This document shows positions 55,228 through 64,000 of a stretch of DNA of 64,000 nt, one piece after another. The stretch is from Vogesella indigofera (GTDB taxonomy: Bacteria > Pseudomonadota > Gammaproteobacteria > Burkholderiales > Chromobacteriaceae). The translations under genes and the position numbers were made by a program. The stretch covers positions 62,001 through 126,000 of the forward strand of contig NZ_JAQQLA010000012.1 of assembly GCF_028548395.1 (NCBI RefSeq), given 5' to 3'. The notes under the pieces were generated by a model, which was not told the origin of the DNA, searched no databases, and saw only the letters and a program-made list of their open reading frames with translations. Every line of letters begins with the position of its first letter. Position 1 is the first letter of the stretch.

Positions 55228-56670
55228 ATGAAACAGACCCTCCAGCTCAAAACCAGCCAGCAACTCACGCTCACCCCCCAGTTGCAGCAATCGATCAAGC
55301 TGCTGCAGATGTCGACGCTGGACCTCAGTACCGAGCTGGAGCGCTACCTGCTGGAAAACCCGCTGCTGGAACGTGCCGACAGCGACAGCCACGACGAGCC
55401 CGACAGCCCGTTGCCGGTGCTGACACCCGGCGGCGACACACCGGTGACGGACAGCGGCAGCGAGGCGGAGCGGCCGGAAGCGGACAGCAGCCGTGACGAC
55501 GGCGAACTGCTCGGCGACTGGGGCAGCAGCGGGAGCGGCAGCAGCCGCAACGATGACGACGACGAATTCGACCCCATTCTCAACACCCCGTGCCGGCCGT
55601 CGCTGCGCGAGCACCTGACCGCGCAGATGGGCGAAACCCAGCTCAGCCAGCGCGACAAGGCGCTGATGTCGCTGCTGATCGACGAACTGGACGACGACGG
55701 CTATCTGCCGACCTCGCTGGACGACATCGCCGCCGAGCTGCCGCTGGAGCTGGAAGTGGAAGGCGACGAACTGGAGTGCCTGCGCAAGCTGCTGACCCAG
55801 TTCGAGCCGACCGGCATCGGCAGCCGCAACCTCACCGAATTCCTCAGCCTGCAGCTGCAGCAACACGCGGCACCGGCCGCGGTGCGCCAGCTGGCGCTGG
55901 ACATGGTGCAGCAGCACCTGCCGCTACTGGGCAACCGCGACTTCACCAAGCTCAAGAAGCTGCTCGCCATTGACGAGCAGCAGCTGAAAACTGCCCACGC
56001 GCTGCTCGCCAGCCTGCGGCCGCGCCCCAGCAGCGGCTTCGATCAGGGCGAGACCCACTACGTCGCCCCCGATATCCTGGTGGTGAAGCGCCAGCAGCGC
56101 TGGGTGGCGCGCCTCAACCAGGGCACGCTGCCCAAGCTGCGCGTCAACCAGATGTATGCAGGCATGCTACAACAGAAGGGCAGCAGCCATAATCTGGGTG
56201 GCCAGCTGCAAGAGGCACGCTGGCTGGTAAAAAACATTCAACAACGGTTTGACACCATCCTGAAAGTGGCAGAATCTATTGTTGACAGACAGCAAGCGTT
56301 CTTTGAACAAGGTGAAGTGGCCATGCGCCCGCTTATCCTGCGAGACATCGCGGAAGAACTCGGTCTGCATGAGTCAACCATCTCCCGTGTCACCACGCAA
56401 AAATACCTGCTGTGCAGCCGTGGCTTGTTCGAACTCAAATATTTCTTTGGCAGTTCGGTCGATACTGACAGTGGTGGCGAGTGTTCCGCCACCGCGATCA
56501 AGGCACTGATCCGGCAGATCATTGATGCGGAAGACCACAACAAACCGCTGTCTGACAGCGCCATTGCAGACAAGCTGATCGCACAAGGTATTCAGGTTGC
56601 AAGACGTACCGTAGCCAAGTATCGTGAAGCCATGCAGATCCCGCCGGTCAGCCAGCGCAAGAATTTTTAG
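55228..56670 (+). CDS. rpoN: RNA polymerase sigma-54 factor
   Basis: RpoN directs transcription from -24/-12 promoters with AAA+ activators. The 480-residue protein has the Gln-rich region I (SQQLTLTPQLQQSIKLLQMS), an acidic low-complexity region II (about 50-115), the core-binding domain, and the RpoN box ARRTVAKYREAMQIPPVSQR at the C-terminus. G+C falls noticeably from about 56170 onward. It is followed by hpf, as in many proteobacteria. Confidence 0.98.
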   Translation: MKQTLQLKTSQQLTLTPQLQQSIKLLQMSTLDLSTELERYLLENPLLERADSDSHDEPDSPLPVLTPGGDTPVTDSGSEAERPEADSSRDDGELLGDWGSSGSGSSRNDDDDEFDPILNTPCRPSLREHLTAQMGETQLSQRDKALMSLLIDELDDDGYLPTSLDDIAAELPLELEVEGDELECLRKLLTQFEPTGIGSRNLTEFLSLQLQQHAAPAAVRQLALDMVQQHLPLLGNRDFTKLKKLLAIDEQQLKTAHALLASLRPRPSSGFDQGETHYVAPDILVVKRQQRWVARLNQGTLPKLRVNQMYAGMLQQKGSSHNLGGQLQEARWLVKNIQQRFDTILKVAESIVDRQQAFFEQGEVAMRPLILRDIAEELGLHESTISRVTTQKYLLCSRGLFELKYFFGSSVDTDSGGECSATAIKALIRQIIDAEDHNKPLSDSAIADKLIAQGIQVARRTVAKYREAMQIPPVSQRKNF

Positions 56671-56732
56671 GTTGTTCATAACAAGATCGCCATGCCCAGT
56701 CCGGATATGGCACCAACAGAAGGAGTTAGGGT

Positions 56733-57053
56733 ATGAACCTCAAGATTACCGGCCTCCACCTCGACGTTACCCCGGCGCTTCGTGACTACATCGAAAGCAA
56801 ACTGGAACGCATTACCCGCCATGTCGATAATGTGATCGGTGTCAACGTGACACTGTCTGTCGACAAACTGGTACAGAAAGCCGAAGTCAATGTTCATCTG
56901 GCAGGCAAGGACATCCATGCCGAAGCCACCGAAGCGGACATGTACGCGGCCATCGACCTGCTGACTGACAAACTGGATCGTCAGGTACTGAAATTCAAGG
57001 AAAAACAGGTCGAGCATCGCGCACCGGTACCGCAAGAGCAAGCGTCGCTCTGA
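56733..57053 (+). CDS. hpf: Ribosome hibernation promoting factor (short form)
   Basis: The 106-residue protein has the HPF/YfiA fold ([40 protein letters not shown]). Its length indicates the short HPF type that promotes 100S ribosome dimers with RMF or acts as an inactivator. AAGGAG lies eight bases before the ATG. It is followed by a terminator. Confidence 0.95.
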   Translation: MNLKITGLHLDVTPALRDYIESKLERITRHVDNVIGVNVTLSVDKLVQKAEVNVHLAGKDIHAEATEADMYAAIDLLTDKLDRQVLKFKEKQVEHRAPVPQEQASL

Positions 57054-57071
57054 TCAGGATTTGCTGAACAA

Positions 57072-57114
57072 AAACGGATAATGCAAGCGCTGCTTGCTTA
57101 TCCGTTCTTTTTTT
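57072..57114 (+). terminator. Terminator after hpf
   Basis: A nested hairpin (AACGGATAA/TTATCCGTT outer, GCAAGC/GCTTGC inner) is followed by CTTTTTTT. Confidence 0.9.
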
Positions 57115-57215
57115 GGCTACCGCTTTTTCTCCTGACGATCATCCTGCGCTTTCCGCTATGGTATTCCGTGGACTCGGCGTAGAATGGCCCTCGATTTTTT
57201 CGGGCAAATGGCATT

Positions 57216-57680
57216 ATGGGCTTGATCAGTAAAATACTCTCCGTGGACAACGTCATTGCTGACATGGACGTTTCCAGCAAAAAACGACTCTTTGAACAAG
57301 TCGGCCTGATGGTCGAAAACAGTCACGCCATCGCGCGCAGCGATGTCTTCGACAGCTTGTTTGCCCGAGAAAAACTCGGCTCCACCGGCCTGGGACAAGG
57401 CGTCGCCATCCCGCACGGCCGCATCAAGAGCCTGAAGGAAGCCACCGGCATCTTCATCCGCCTGAAGGCACCGATTCCGTTCGATGCCCCCGATGGCAAA
57501 CCGGTCTCGCTGCTGTTCGTGCTGTTGGTGCCGGAACAGGCCACCGACATCCACCTGCAGGTGTTGTCCGAGCTGGCTCAGCGCTTCTCCAGCAAGGCGC
57601 TGCGCGAACAGATGAACGATCCCGCCTGCGATGCGCAGAAGCTGTTTGAACTGATTTCCGACACCCCAGACCATGCCTAA
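57216..57680 (+). CDS. ptsN: PTS-Ntr EIIA component PtsN
   Basis: PtsN is a regulatory phosphoryl acceptor linked to nitrogen and potassium control. The 154-residue EIIA-Ntr protein has the phosphorylated His in [11 protein letters not shown] near residue 68. A TAGAAT -10-like hexamer lies at 57180-57185. Its stop overlaps the hprK start. No EI-Ntr or NPr is in the window. Confidence 0.95.
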   Translation: MGLISKILSVDNVIADMDVSSKKRLFEQVGLMVENSHAIARSDVFDSLFAREKLGSTGLGQGVAIPHGRIKSLKEATGIFIRLKAPIPFDAPDGKPVSLLFVLLVPEQATDIHLQVLSELAQRFSSKALREQMNDPACDAQKLFELISDTPDHA

Positions 57681-58629
57681 TATCAGTGTTCGCCGCCTGT
57701 ACCAGGACAATCAGCACAAGCTCAACCTGAGCTGGGTCGCCGGCCGTTCCGGCTCCGACAACCTGATTTCGAATGATGAACAGCGGCCAACCCAGGCACT
57801 GGTCGGTCACCTCAACTTCATCCACCCCAACCGCGTCCAGGTCCTTGGCCTCGCGGAGGTGGAATACCTGAACAAGCTGGAGCAGGCCGCTGCACGGACC
57901 GCCCTCGACCAGCTGTTCCACCGCACCATGGCGGTGGTGATCGTCGCCAATGCACAGCCGGTACCCAACCTGCTGCGCGACTACTGCCAGAGCCACAATG
58001 TGCCGCTGATGAGTACGCCGCTGGAAAGCCCGTACCTGATGGACGTGCTGCGCATCTATCTGGCGCGCGCGCTGGCGGTATCCACCGTGATGCACGGCGT
58101 GTTTCTCGACGTGCTGGAAATCGGCGTGCTGATCATGGGCGATTCGGCGATGGGCAAGAGCGAACTGGCGCTGGAGCTGATCTCGCGCGGCCACGGCATG
58201 GTTGCCGATGACGCGGTCGAGCTGTACCGCATCGGCCCGGAAACGCTGGAAGGCCGCTGCCCGGCGCTGCTGCGTGACTTCCTCGAAGTGCGCGGTCTCG
58301 GCATCCTCAATATCCGCACCATCTTCGGCGAAACCGCGGTGCGTCCGAAGAAGGTGCTGAAGCTGATCATCCACCTGATGAAGGCCAACGACCAGGCGAT
58401 GCAAACGCTGGACCGCCTCAACATCCAGTCCGAGACGCAGGACATCCTTGGCGTCACCGTGCGCAAGGTGATCCTGCCGGTGGCCGCCGGCCGCAACCTG
58501 GCGGTGCTGGTCGAGGCTGCGGTGCGCAACTACATCCTGCAGCTGCGCGGCATCGACAGCACCCGCGAATTCATCGATCGCCACACCAACCTGCTACGGG
58601 ACCAGGAACATGCAGCTGATTCTGATTAG
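57673..58629 (+). CDS. hprK: HPr kinase/phosphorylase
   Basis: HprK phosphorylates the HPr-type protein on Ser46 and reverses it. The 318-residue protein has the N-terminal domain and the Walker [16 protein letters not shown] near residue 155, the catalytic [10 protein letters not shown], and the C-terminal signature [19 protein letters not shown]. It overlaps ptsN by 8 and rapZ by 20 bases, forming a PTS-regulatory operon. Confidence 0.96.
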   Translation: MPNISVRRLYQDNQHKLNLSWVAGRSGSDNLISNDEQRPTQALVGHLNFIHPNRVQVLGLAEVEYLNKLEQAAARTALDQLFHRTMAVVIVANAQPVPNLLRDYCQSHNVPLMSTPLESPYLMDVLRIYLARALAVSTVMHGVFLDVLEIGVLIMGDSAMGKSELALELISRGHGMVADDAVELYRIGPETLEGRCPALLRDFLEVRGLGILNIRTIFGETAVRPKKVLKLIIHLMKANDQAMQTLDRLNIQSETQDILGVTVRKVILPVAAGRNLAVLVEAAVRNYILQLRGIDSTREFIDRHTNLLRDQEHAADSD

Positions 58630-59452
58630 CGGCCTGTCCGGCTCCGGCAAGTCGGTTGCCCTGCGCCTGCTGGAAGACAACGGCTACTACTGCGTCGACA
58701 ACCTGCCGGCCACCATGCTCACCGACGTGGTGGCGCTGTACAGCGAACAGGGCTACCAGCATGTCGCCATCAGCGTCGATACCCGTTCCGCGCCAACGTT
58801 GGCCGCATTGCCGGAGGTGATGGCCAGCCTGAAAGCGATGCGGGTCGACGTGCGCCTGATCTATCTGGAAGCCACCACCGAAGTGCTGGTGCAGCGCTTC
58901 TCGGAAACGCGGCGCCGCCACCCGCTGTCCGGCAACGGCCTGACGGTGGAGGAGTGCATCCGCCTCGAACGCGAGATGCTGGAGCACATCCACGAGCTGG
59001 GCCACCGCATCGACACCAGCCACCTGTCCGCCAACGCGCTGCGTGCCTGGGTCAAGGTACTGGTCGACGCCGGCGCCGACTGCCTGACCCTGGTGTTCGA
59101 ATCGTTTGGCTTCAAGCACGGCCTGCCGCTGGACGCCGACTTCGTGTTCGACGTGCGCTGCCTGCCCAACCCCTACTACGAGGTCGCGCTGCGGCCGCTG
59201 ACCGGCCAGGACGAGGCGATCTGCCGCTTCTTCGAGGGCGAAGCCAGCGTGGCGCAGATGCTGGCCGACATCCGCCAGTTCCTGCAAAACTGGCTGCCGC
59301 GCTTCCGCCAGGACAACCGCAGCTACGTCACCGTCGCCATCGGCTGCACCGGCGGCCAGCACCGCTCGGTCTATCTCGCCGAACAGCTGGCCAAGGCCTT
59401 TGCCGGCGAACAGGTCCTGCTGCGCCACCGCCAGCTGCCCGCCAAAAAATAA
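58610..59452 (+). CDS. rapZ: RNase adapter protein RapZ
   Basis: RapZ binds small RNAs and adapts RNase E in enterobacteria and is a nucleotide-binding protein. The 280 residues contain Walker [15 protein letters not shown] at the start, [16 protein letters not shown], and the conserved C-terminal [17 protein letters not shown]. It is the third gene of ptsN-hprK-rapZ. Confidence 0.96.
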   Translation: MQLILISGLSGSGKSVALRLLEDNGYYCVDNLPATMLTDVVALYSEQGYQHVAISVDTRSAPTLAALPEVMASLKAMRVDVRLIYLEATTEVLVQRFSETRRRHPLSGNGLTVEECIRLEREMLEHIHELGHRIDTSHLSANALRAWVKVLVDAGADCLTLVFESFGFKHGLPLDADFVFDVRCLPNPYYEVALRPLTGQDEAICRFFEGEASVAQMLADIRQFLQNWLPRFRQDNRSYVTVAIGCTGGQHRSVYLAEQLAKAFAGEQVLLRHRQLPAKK

Positions 59453-59459
59453 GCCGGCC

Positions 59460-59822
59460 ATGTTCAAGGCCGGGGACTATCTGGTGCTGCTGGCACTGTG
59501 CGCGCTGTTGCTGGCCGCCTTCCTGCAGCTTGGCCGCCACGCCGGCGAGGCCAGCAGCGTCATCGTGCGCCAGAACGGCACCGAAACCCTCCGCCTGCCG
59601 CTGCGCCTGAACCGGCTCCATATTGCCCACGGCCCGCTGGGGCTGACCGAAATCGAGATCCACAATGGCCAGGCCCGCATCCGCCGCGATCCGAGCCCGC
59701 GCCAATACTGCGTGCAGCAGGGCTGGCTGCGCCACAGCGGCGACATTGCCGTGTGCCTGCCCAACCGCGTCAGCATCGAGCTGGCCGGCCCCGACCTAGC
59801 CCATGACTCGCTCGCCTACTGA
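59460..59822 (+). CDS. NusG domain II-containing membrane-anchored protein
   Basis: The 120-residue protein has an N-terminal membrane segment (YLVLLALCALLLAAFLQLG) and a small beta domain (HIAHGPLGLTEIEIHNGQAR; DPSPRQYCVQQGWL; VCLPNRVSIEL) matching the NusG domain II family (PF07009). It overlaps the following Gx transporter gene by 20 bases. The pair is known in other bacteria, where it occurs with flavin- or quinone-related transporters; the function is not established. It starts eight bases after rapZ. Confidence 0.8.
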   Translation: MFKAGDYLVLLALCALLLAAFLQLGRHAGEASSVIVRQNGTETLRLPLRLNRLHIAHGPLGLTEIEIHNGQARIRRDPSPRQYCVQQGWLRHSGDIAVCLPNRVSIELAGPDLAHDSLAY

Positions 59823-60330
59823 ACGCACGCTGCAAGCCAGCACCGACGATCACCGCATCGCCAGCCTGGCCGCGCTGGCCATCGCGCTGGGCATGGTCGA
59901 TGCCGCCATTCCGTCGCCGCTGCCCGGCGTCAAGCCGGGGCTGGCCAACATCATGACCCTGTTCGCGCTGCATACCCTGGGCTGGCGCGCCGCGGTGTGG
60001 GTCACGCTGCTACGCGTCGTCGGCGCCGGCCTGCTGCTGGGCAGCCTGTTCACCCCCGGCTTCTGGCTCAGCCTCGGCGGCGCACTGGCCAGCCTGCTGC
60101 TGCTGGGCGCCTGCCGGGCGCTGCCCGAGCGCCATTTCAGCCTGGTCAGCCACAGCCTGCTGGCGGCGCAGGCCCATCTGCTGGGACAATTGCTGCTGGT
60201 CAGGCTGTTCCTGATTCCATACGACAATATACTGGTACTGTTCCCGCCGCTGGCGCTGGCCGCCCTGCTAGGCGGCGTCGCCAACGGTCTGATAGCAAGC
60301 CATCTGGTACAAGCGCATGACAAAGATTGA
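59803..60330 (+). CDS. Gx-transporter family membrane protein
   Basis: The 175-residue protein has five to six membrane helices and the opening IASLAALAIALGMVDAAIPS followed by PLPGVKPGLANIMTLFAL, which matches the Gx transporter family once annotated as heptaprenyl diphosphate synthase component I (PF07456). A transport role, perhaps as an ECF-type S component, is inferred from the family. It overlaps the NusG-II gene and ubiX. Confidence 0.82.
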   Translation: MTRSPTERTLQASTDDHRIASLAALAIALGMVDAAIPSPLPGVKPGLANIMTLFALHTLGWRAAVWVTLLRVVGAGLLLGSLFTPGFWLSLGGALASLLLLGACRALPERHFSLVSHSLLAAQAHLLGQLLLVRLFLIPYDNILVLFPPLALAALLGGVANGLIASHLVQAHDKD

Positions 60331-60943
60331 TACCGTTACCGTCGCCCTCACCGGCGCCTCCGGCCTGCCCTACGGCCTGCGCCTGATCGAATGCCTGCTG
60401 CGTGCCGGCAAGCGGGTGTGGGTGATGTATTCGCAGGCGGCACAGGTGGTGGCGAAACAGGAGATGAACCTGACGCTGCCATCGCGGCCGGAAGGTTTCC
60501 AGCAGTGGCTGCAAGAGCGCTACCAGGCCGCCGACGGCCAGCTGGCGGTGTTCGGCCGTGAGGCCTGGTTTGCGCCACCCGCCTCCGGCTCCAATCCGGC
60601 CGACGCGATGGTGATCTGCCCGTGCTCGATGGGTACCCTCGCCGCGGTGGCGCACGGCATGAGCGACAACCTGATCGAACGCGCCGCCGACGTGATGCTG
60701 AAGGAACAGCGCAAGCTGGTGCTGGTACCGCGCGAGGCACCGCTGTCGGTGATCCACCTCGAAAACATGCTCAAGCTGGCTCGCCTCGGCGTCTGCATCC
60801 TGCCGCCGTCACCCGGTTTCTACACCCACCCGCAGACCATAGCCGACATGGTCGACTTCGTGGTGGCGCGCATCCTCGATCAGCTGGCGGTACCGCACCA
60901 GCTGCTGCCGCGCTGGGGAGAGAGTCACCATGCCGGCGAATGA
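60317..60943 (+). CDS. ubiX: Flavin prenyltransferase UbiX
   Basis: UbiX makes the prenylated FMN cofactor for the UbiD decarboxylase in ubiquinone synthesis. The 208-residue protein shows VALTGASGLPYGLRLIECLL, CPCSMGTLAAVAHGMSDNLI, KLVLVPREAPLSVIHLENML and PPSPGFYTHP, all conserved in UbiX. It overlaps the Gx transporter gene by 14 bases and nnr by 14. Confidence 0.97.
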   Translation: MTKIDTVTVALTGASGLPYGLRLIECLLRAGKRVWVMYSQAAQVVAKQEMNLTLPSRPEGFQQWLQERYQAADGQLAVFGREAWFAPPASGSNPADAMVICPCSMGTLAAVAHGMSDNLIERAADVMLKEQRKLVLVPREAPLSVIHLENMLKLARLGVCILPPSPGFYTHPQTIADMVDFVVARILDQLAVPHQLLPRWGESHHAGE

Positions 60944-62426
60944 ACGCGCGCTGATCGACGCCGCCGCGCTGCGGCAGTGGGAGCGGCAGGCGGCACAAGC
61001 CGGCCTCGACCTGATGGCCCGCGCCGGCGCTGCCATCGCGCAGTGGCTGCGCCAGCACTACCCGCCGCCACGCCAGCTGCTGTTCGCCGCCGGTAGCGGC
61101 AACAACGGCGGCGACGCGCTGATCGCGGCACGGCTGCTGCTGGCCGATTACGAGGTCGGCGTGTGGCAGCCGCAGCCGCCTGCCACTGCCGCCGCGCAGG
61201 CGGCACGGCAGCAGTACCTCGCCGCCGGCGGCCGGCTCGACAGCACACTGGCCGCGCTCCCTCCGGCCGAAGTCCTGATCGACGGCCTGTTCGGCGCCGG
61301 GCTGAACCGGCCGCTGGACGCCGGCTGGCAGGCGCACCTCGCCGCGCTGGACGCGCTGACCTGCCCGCGAGTGGCGCTGGACGTACCCAGCGGCCTCGAC
61401 GCCTGGAGCGGCTGCGTGCAGGGTGCCGCCCTCCCCGCCGACCATACCCTGGCGCTGCTGTGCCACAAGCCGGGGCTGTTCACCGCCGACGGCAGCGACT
61501 ACAGCGGCCGCGTCGAGCTATTGACTCTCGACTGCCCGCCGGCGCTGCTACCGGCGGCACAGGGCGAGCTGCTTGCGACCGACCTTGCGTCGCTGCGGCG
61601 CCGACACAACAGCAACAAGGGCAGCTTCGGCTGCGTCAGCATCATCGGCGGCTGCGCCGGCATGGGCGGCGCAGCGCTGCTCGCCGGTCGCGCGGCACTG
61701 GCGCTGGGGGCCGGCAAGGTGCGCATCCACAGCCTCGATGCACGACTGGCGCTGGACCCGCTGTGGCCGGAGCTGATGATTGCGCCGCTGGGCAACAGCA
61801 GCCTTGCCGCCGACGAGGTGGTCGCCATCGGCCCCGGCCTCGGCCAGAGCCCGCAGGCGCACCGCATCCTCGCCAGCGTGTTGGCCCATCCCGGCGCGCT
61901 GCTGCTCGACGCCGACGCGCTCAACCTGCTGGCCGGCGACGATGCCCTGCAGCAACAGCTGCGACAGCGCCCGCGCCCGGCGGTGATCACCCCGCATCCT
62001 GCCGAAGCGGCGCGCCTGCTCGGCTGCAGCACCGCTAGCGTGCAACAGGACCGCCTCGCCGCGGTGCGCCGCCTTGCGGCCAACCTTGGCGTGATCGCCG
62101 TGCTCAAGGGCGCCGGTTCGCTGCTCTGCGGCGCGGACGGCTACTACCGGCTGTGCACCGCCGGCAACGCCGCGCTGGCCAGTGCCGGCCAGGGCGACAT
62201 CCTCAGCGGCAGCATCGCCGCGCTGCTGGCACAGGGCCAGGACGAGACCACCGCCGCCGGCAACGCGGTGTGGCTGCACGCCAGCGCCGGCGACCGGTAT
62301 CTGGCCGATGCCGGCGGCCCGATCGGCCTGCGCGCCAGCAGCACGCTGCCGCTGATGCAACGGCTGCTCAACCAGCAACTCGCCGCCAGCGACCACGATC
62401 TCCACCACAGAAAGCCCCCGTTTTGA
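60930..62426 (+). CDS. nnr: Bifunctional NAD(P)HX repair enzyme (epimerase and dehydratase)
   Basis: Nnr repairs hydrated NAD(P)H. The 498-residue protein has the N-terminal epimerase (YjeF_N, about 1-205: LFAAGSGNNGGDALIAARLL) and the C-terminal ADP-dependent dehydratase (about 215-490: KGSFGCVSIIGGCAGMGGAA; ALLLDADALNLLAG; TPHPAEAARLLG; AGQGDILSGSIAAL). A motif copy at 62074-62088 encodes Ala-Ala-Asn-Leu. Its stop overlaps a TTG start of the next gene. Confidence 0.96.
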   Translation: MPANERALIDAAALRQWERQAAQAGLDLMARAGAAIAQWLRQHYPPPRQLLFAAGSGNNGGDALIAARLLLADYEVGVWQPQPPATAAAQAARQQYLAAGGRLDSTLAALPPAEVLIDGLFGAGLNRPLDAGWQAHLAALDALTCPRVALDVPSGLDAWSGCVQGAALPADHTLALLCHKPGLFTADGSDYSGRVELLTLDCPPALLPAAQGELLATDLASLRRRHNSNKGSFGCVSIIGGCAGMGGAALLAGRAALALGAGKVRIHSLDARLALDPLWPELMIAPLGNSSLAADEVVAIGPGLGQSPQAHRILASVLAHPGALLLDADALNLLAGDDALQQQLRQRPRPAVITPHPAEAARLLGCSTASVQQDRLAAVRRLAANLGVIAVLKGAGSLLCGADGYYRLCTAGNAALASAGQGDILSGSIAALLAQGQDETTAAGNAVWLHASAGDRYLADAGGPIGLRASSTLPLMQRLLNQQLAASDHDLHHRKPPF

Positions 62427-63322
62427 CCTCGCAACAAAAAGCCTACCTCTACGGCCTCGGCGCCGTGCTCGCCTGGTCCACCGTGGCCACCGCCTTCAAG
62501 ATCAGCCTGCAACACCTCAGCCCGGCACAGCTGGTGCTGTACGCCAGCGCCTTTTCGCTGCTGTCACTGCTGTCCATCCTCGCCTGGCAGGGCCGTCTCG
62601 GCGAGCTGCTGCCGGCACTGCGCCGGCACTGGCAGCGTTCGCTGCTGCTGGGCGCGGTCAATCCCTTCGTCTACTACCTGATCCTGTTCCAGGCCTACCA
62701 CCTGCTGCCGGCGCAAGAGGCACAGGCGATCAACTACACCTGGGCGCTGACCATGACCCTGCTCGCCATCCCGGTGCTGAAGCAGAAACCGCGACCGCAG
62801 GACGCGCTGGCGGCGCTGGTCTGCTACGCCGGCGTGCTGGTGATCGCCACCCGCGGCCAACCTTTGGCGCTGGAATTCAGCAACCTCGCCGGCGTCGGCT
62901 ATGCGCTGGTCTCCACCGTGCTGTGGGCTGGCTACTGGCTGTTCAATACCCGCGACCAGCGCGAGCCGGTGCTGGGGCTGACGCTGAACTTCCTGTTCGC
63001 GCTGCCGCTGGCCTGGCTGTGGTGCCTGTGGCGCGGCGAGCTGGGCGCGGTGGCGTGGCAAGGCATCGCCGGTGCTGCCTATGTCGGCTCCCTGGAAATG
63101 GGCTTCACCTTCGTGCTGTGGCTGGCGGCGATGAAACTGACCAGCAGCACCGCGCGCATCGCCAACCTGATCTTCCTCGCGCCGCTGCTGTCGCTGCTGC
63201 TGATCTACCTGCTGATCGGCGAGCAGATCCTGCCCTCCACCCTCAACGGCCTGGCGCTGATCCTGGGCGGCCTGATCCTGCAAAAAATCCCGCTGCCGCG
63301 TCGCCCCGCCAGCAGCGTCTGA
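62423..63322 (+). CDS. EamA/DMT-family permease
   Basis: The 299-residue protein has ten hydrophobic helices in two EamA repeats (AYLYGLGAVLAWSTVATAFK; VGYALVSTVLWAGYWLFN). The likely start is TTG at 62423, overlapping the nnr stop (TTGA), because no ATG or GTG lies in the right place before the first helix. Substrate is unknown. A core motif copy occurs at 62853-62864. Confidence 0.82.
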   Translation: MTSQQKAYLYGLGAVLAWSTVATAFKISLQHLSPAQLVLYASAFSLLSLLSILAWQGRLGELLPALRRHWQRSLLLGAVNPFVYYLILFQAYHLLPAQEAQAINYTWALTMTLLAIPVLKQKPRPQDALAALVCYAGVLVIATRGQPLALEFSNLAGVGYALVSTVLWAGYWLFNTRDQREPVLGLTLNFLFALPLAWLWCLWRGELGAVAWQGIAGAAYVGSLEMGFTFVLWLAAMKLTSSTARIANLIFLAPLLSLLLIYLLIGEQILPSTLNGLALILGGLILQKIPLPRRPASSV

Positions 63323-63400
63323 AAAAACCGCCGCGCCGGTACACCGGGCGCGATCGGCTGCGTTACCATGACCAATGCCTTATCTGTGCAGGGTGACGAC

Positions 63401-64000
63401 ATGAGCAGCATAAAAAGCCGGCTGGCGATCTGGATCATTTCGGTACTGTCCGTCGTGATGGGGCTGACCGGCTTTCTCAGCTACGAAGCCGCCCGCGACG
63501 CCGAGGAACGCGACTACCTGCAGATGAAGCAGGGCCTGCAGGAGCGGCTGGCACTATCGCTGCCGCACGGGGTGTGGCAGCTGGACGACCAGTTCATCCG
63601 TCTGACGCTGGACGCGGAGCTGAAATCGGCGGCGGTGGTCGGCCTGATGGTGGAAGGCGATGCCGGGCTGTTCTTCGGCCGCATGCGCAGCGCGGACGGC
63701 CGCATCACCTCGCTGGCCAAGGCGGCACCGCCGCCGCACGACGAAACCCTGCTGCTGCCCATTCTTTACCAGCAGCGCAACAACCTCGGCCAGATCACGG
63801 TGTATCTGTCGCGCGACAAGATCACCACCCGGCTTGCCCACGAACTGACACGCCAGATCGTGCAGGCGCTGCTGATCAACCTGTTGCTGTTCATCATCCT
63901 GATCGCCGGCCTGAAACGCTACGTGTTCTCGCCGCTGCACGAGCTACAGCAGGCGCTGTACGGCGCCGCCCGGCTGGAAGCGGAAGCCGACCTGCAGCTG
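63401..64000 (+). CDS. Membrane sensor protein (3' end outside window)
   Basis: The 200 visible residues show a membrane helix (LAIWIISVLSVVMGLTGFLS), a periplasmic domain of about 130 residues (WQLDDQFIRLTLDAELKS, LYQQRNNLGQITVYLSRDKI) and a second helix (IVQALLINLLLFIILIAGL), then the start of a HAMP-like or linker segment. This is the layout of histidine kinases and diguanylate cyclases; the effector lies outside the window. CAGGG precedes the ATG at 63401; ATG 63368 is in frame but less well placed. Confidence 0.75.
   Translation, partial: MSSIKSRLAIWIISVLSVVMGLTGFLSYEAARDAEERDYLQMKQGLQERLALSLPHGVWQLDDQFIRLTLDAELKSAAVVGLMVEGDAGLFFGRMRSADGRITSLAKAAPPPHDETLLLPILYQQRNNLGQITVYLSRDKITTRLAHELTRQIVQALLINLLLFIILIAGLKRYVFSPLHELQQALYGAARLEAEADLQL

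Noticed and set aside
63318..63350. Terminator after the last EamA gene
   Set aside because: A CGCGCCGG/CCGGGCGCG hairpin exists, but the T-run is on the minus strand, where no gene needs it; too uncertain to list.

Overview
This window looks like a chromosomal segment from a high-GC betaproteobacterium of the order Neisseriales, family Chromobacteriaceae (a Chromobacterium/Vogesella-like organism). The grounds are a phenylalanine hydroxylase of Chromobacterium violaceum type, the gene order kdsD-kdsC-lptCAB-rpoN-hpf-ptsN-hprK-rapZ, a cbb3 oxidase operon without a nearby bo/aa3 set, and a single-block flagellar set flhB-flhA-flhF-flhG-fliA-mot. I see no insertion sequence, prophage, CRISPR array or restriction-modification locus. 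The genus is an inference.

Layout. 1-2215: two leftward coupled signalling genes (PAS protein, REC-EAL). 2510-4860: queuosine/7-deazaguanine operon queC-queD-queE with an unusual triple-module QueD. 5078-7475: phhA divergent from an Lrp/AsnC regulator, then an EamA transporter. 7559-12053: two zinc peptidases (PepN, M61). 12129-18167: FNR-type promoter and the ccoNOQP oxidase genes, then ccoG-ccoH-lipoprotein. 18397-22642: FMN hydroxy-acid oxidase, a small haem-copper-oxidase-like membrane protein, a secreted ClpP-fold protein and a tryptophanase locus with a previously hidden tnaC leader peptide. 22810-25629: GGDEF-EAL membrane protein. 25978-29837: mtaD-ubiG, a TfoX-TadA fusion, an L,D-transpeptidase and DUF2721. 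29851-30041: candidate leftward small RNA and a PsrA-like palindrome, then a GntR regulator. 30973-32258: thyA-folA. 32399-39490: flagellar export and regulation genes, with a degenerate FlhG ATPase. 39619-43411: a leftward operon ending in trpS. 43412-44447: a repeat cluster with DnaA-box-like sites around an orphan NadR-type kinase. 44434-46862: asparaginase and an NSS transporter. 47261-47334: tRNA-Gly(CCC). 47376-51828: asmA and a Kef-type antiporter. 51927-59452: LPS transport, sigma-54, ribosome hibernation and PTS-Ntr cluster. 59460-63322: NusG-II/Gx transporter pair, ubiX, nnr and EamA. From 63401: a truncated membrane sensor.

The strongest candidate for something undescribed is a dispersed motif, TGCGGCCAACCTTG (core GCGGCCAACCTT). 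By eye it occurs about 20 times exactly on the two strands, inside genes in several reading frames and, disproportionately, between genes where it forms inverted pairs. This is how DNA uptake sequences behave in Neisseriaceae and Pasteurellaceae, but the sequence is unrelated to the Neisseria GCCGTCTGAA dialects. Other notable items are the TnaC leader with exact Trp/Asp/Pro spacing and a possible intrinsic attenuator, the P-loop-less FlhG that keeps the FlhF-activating motif, the triple QueD, and the TfoX-TadA fusion.
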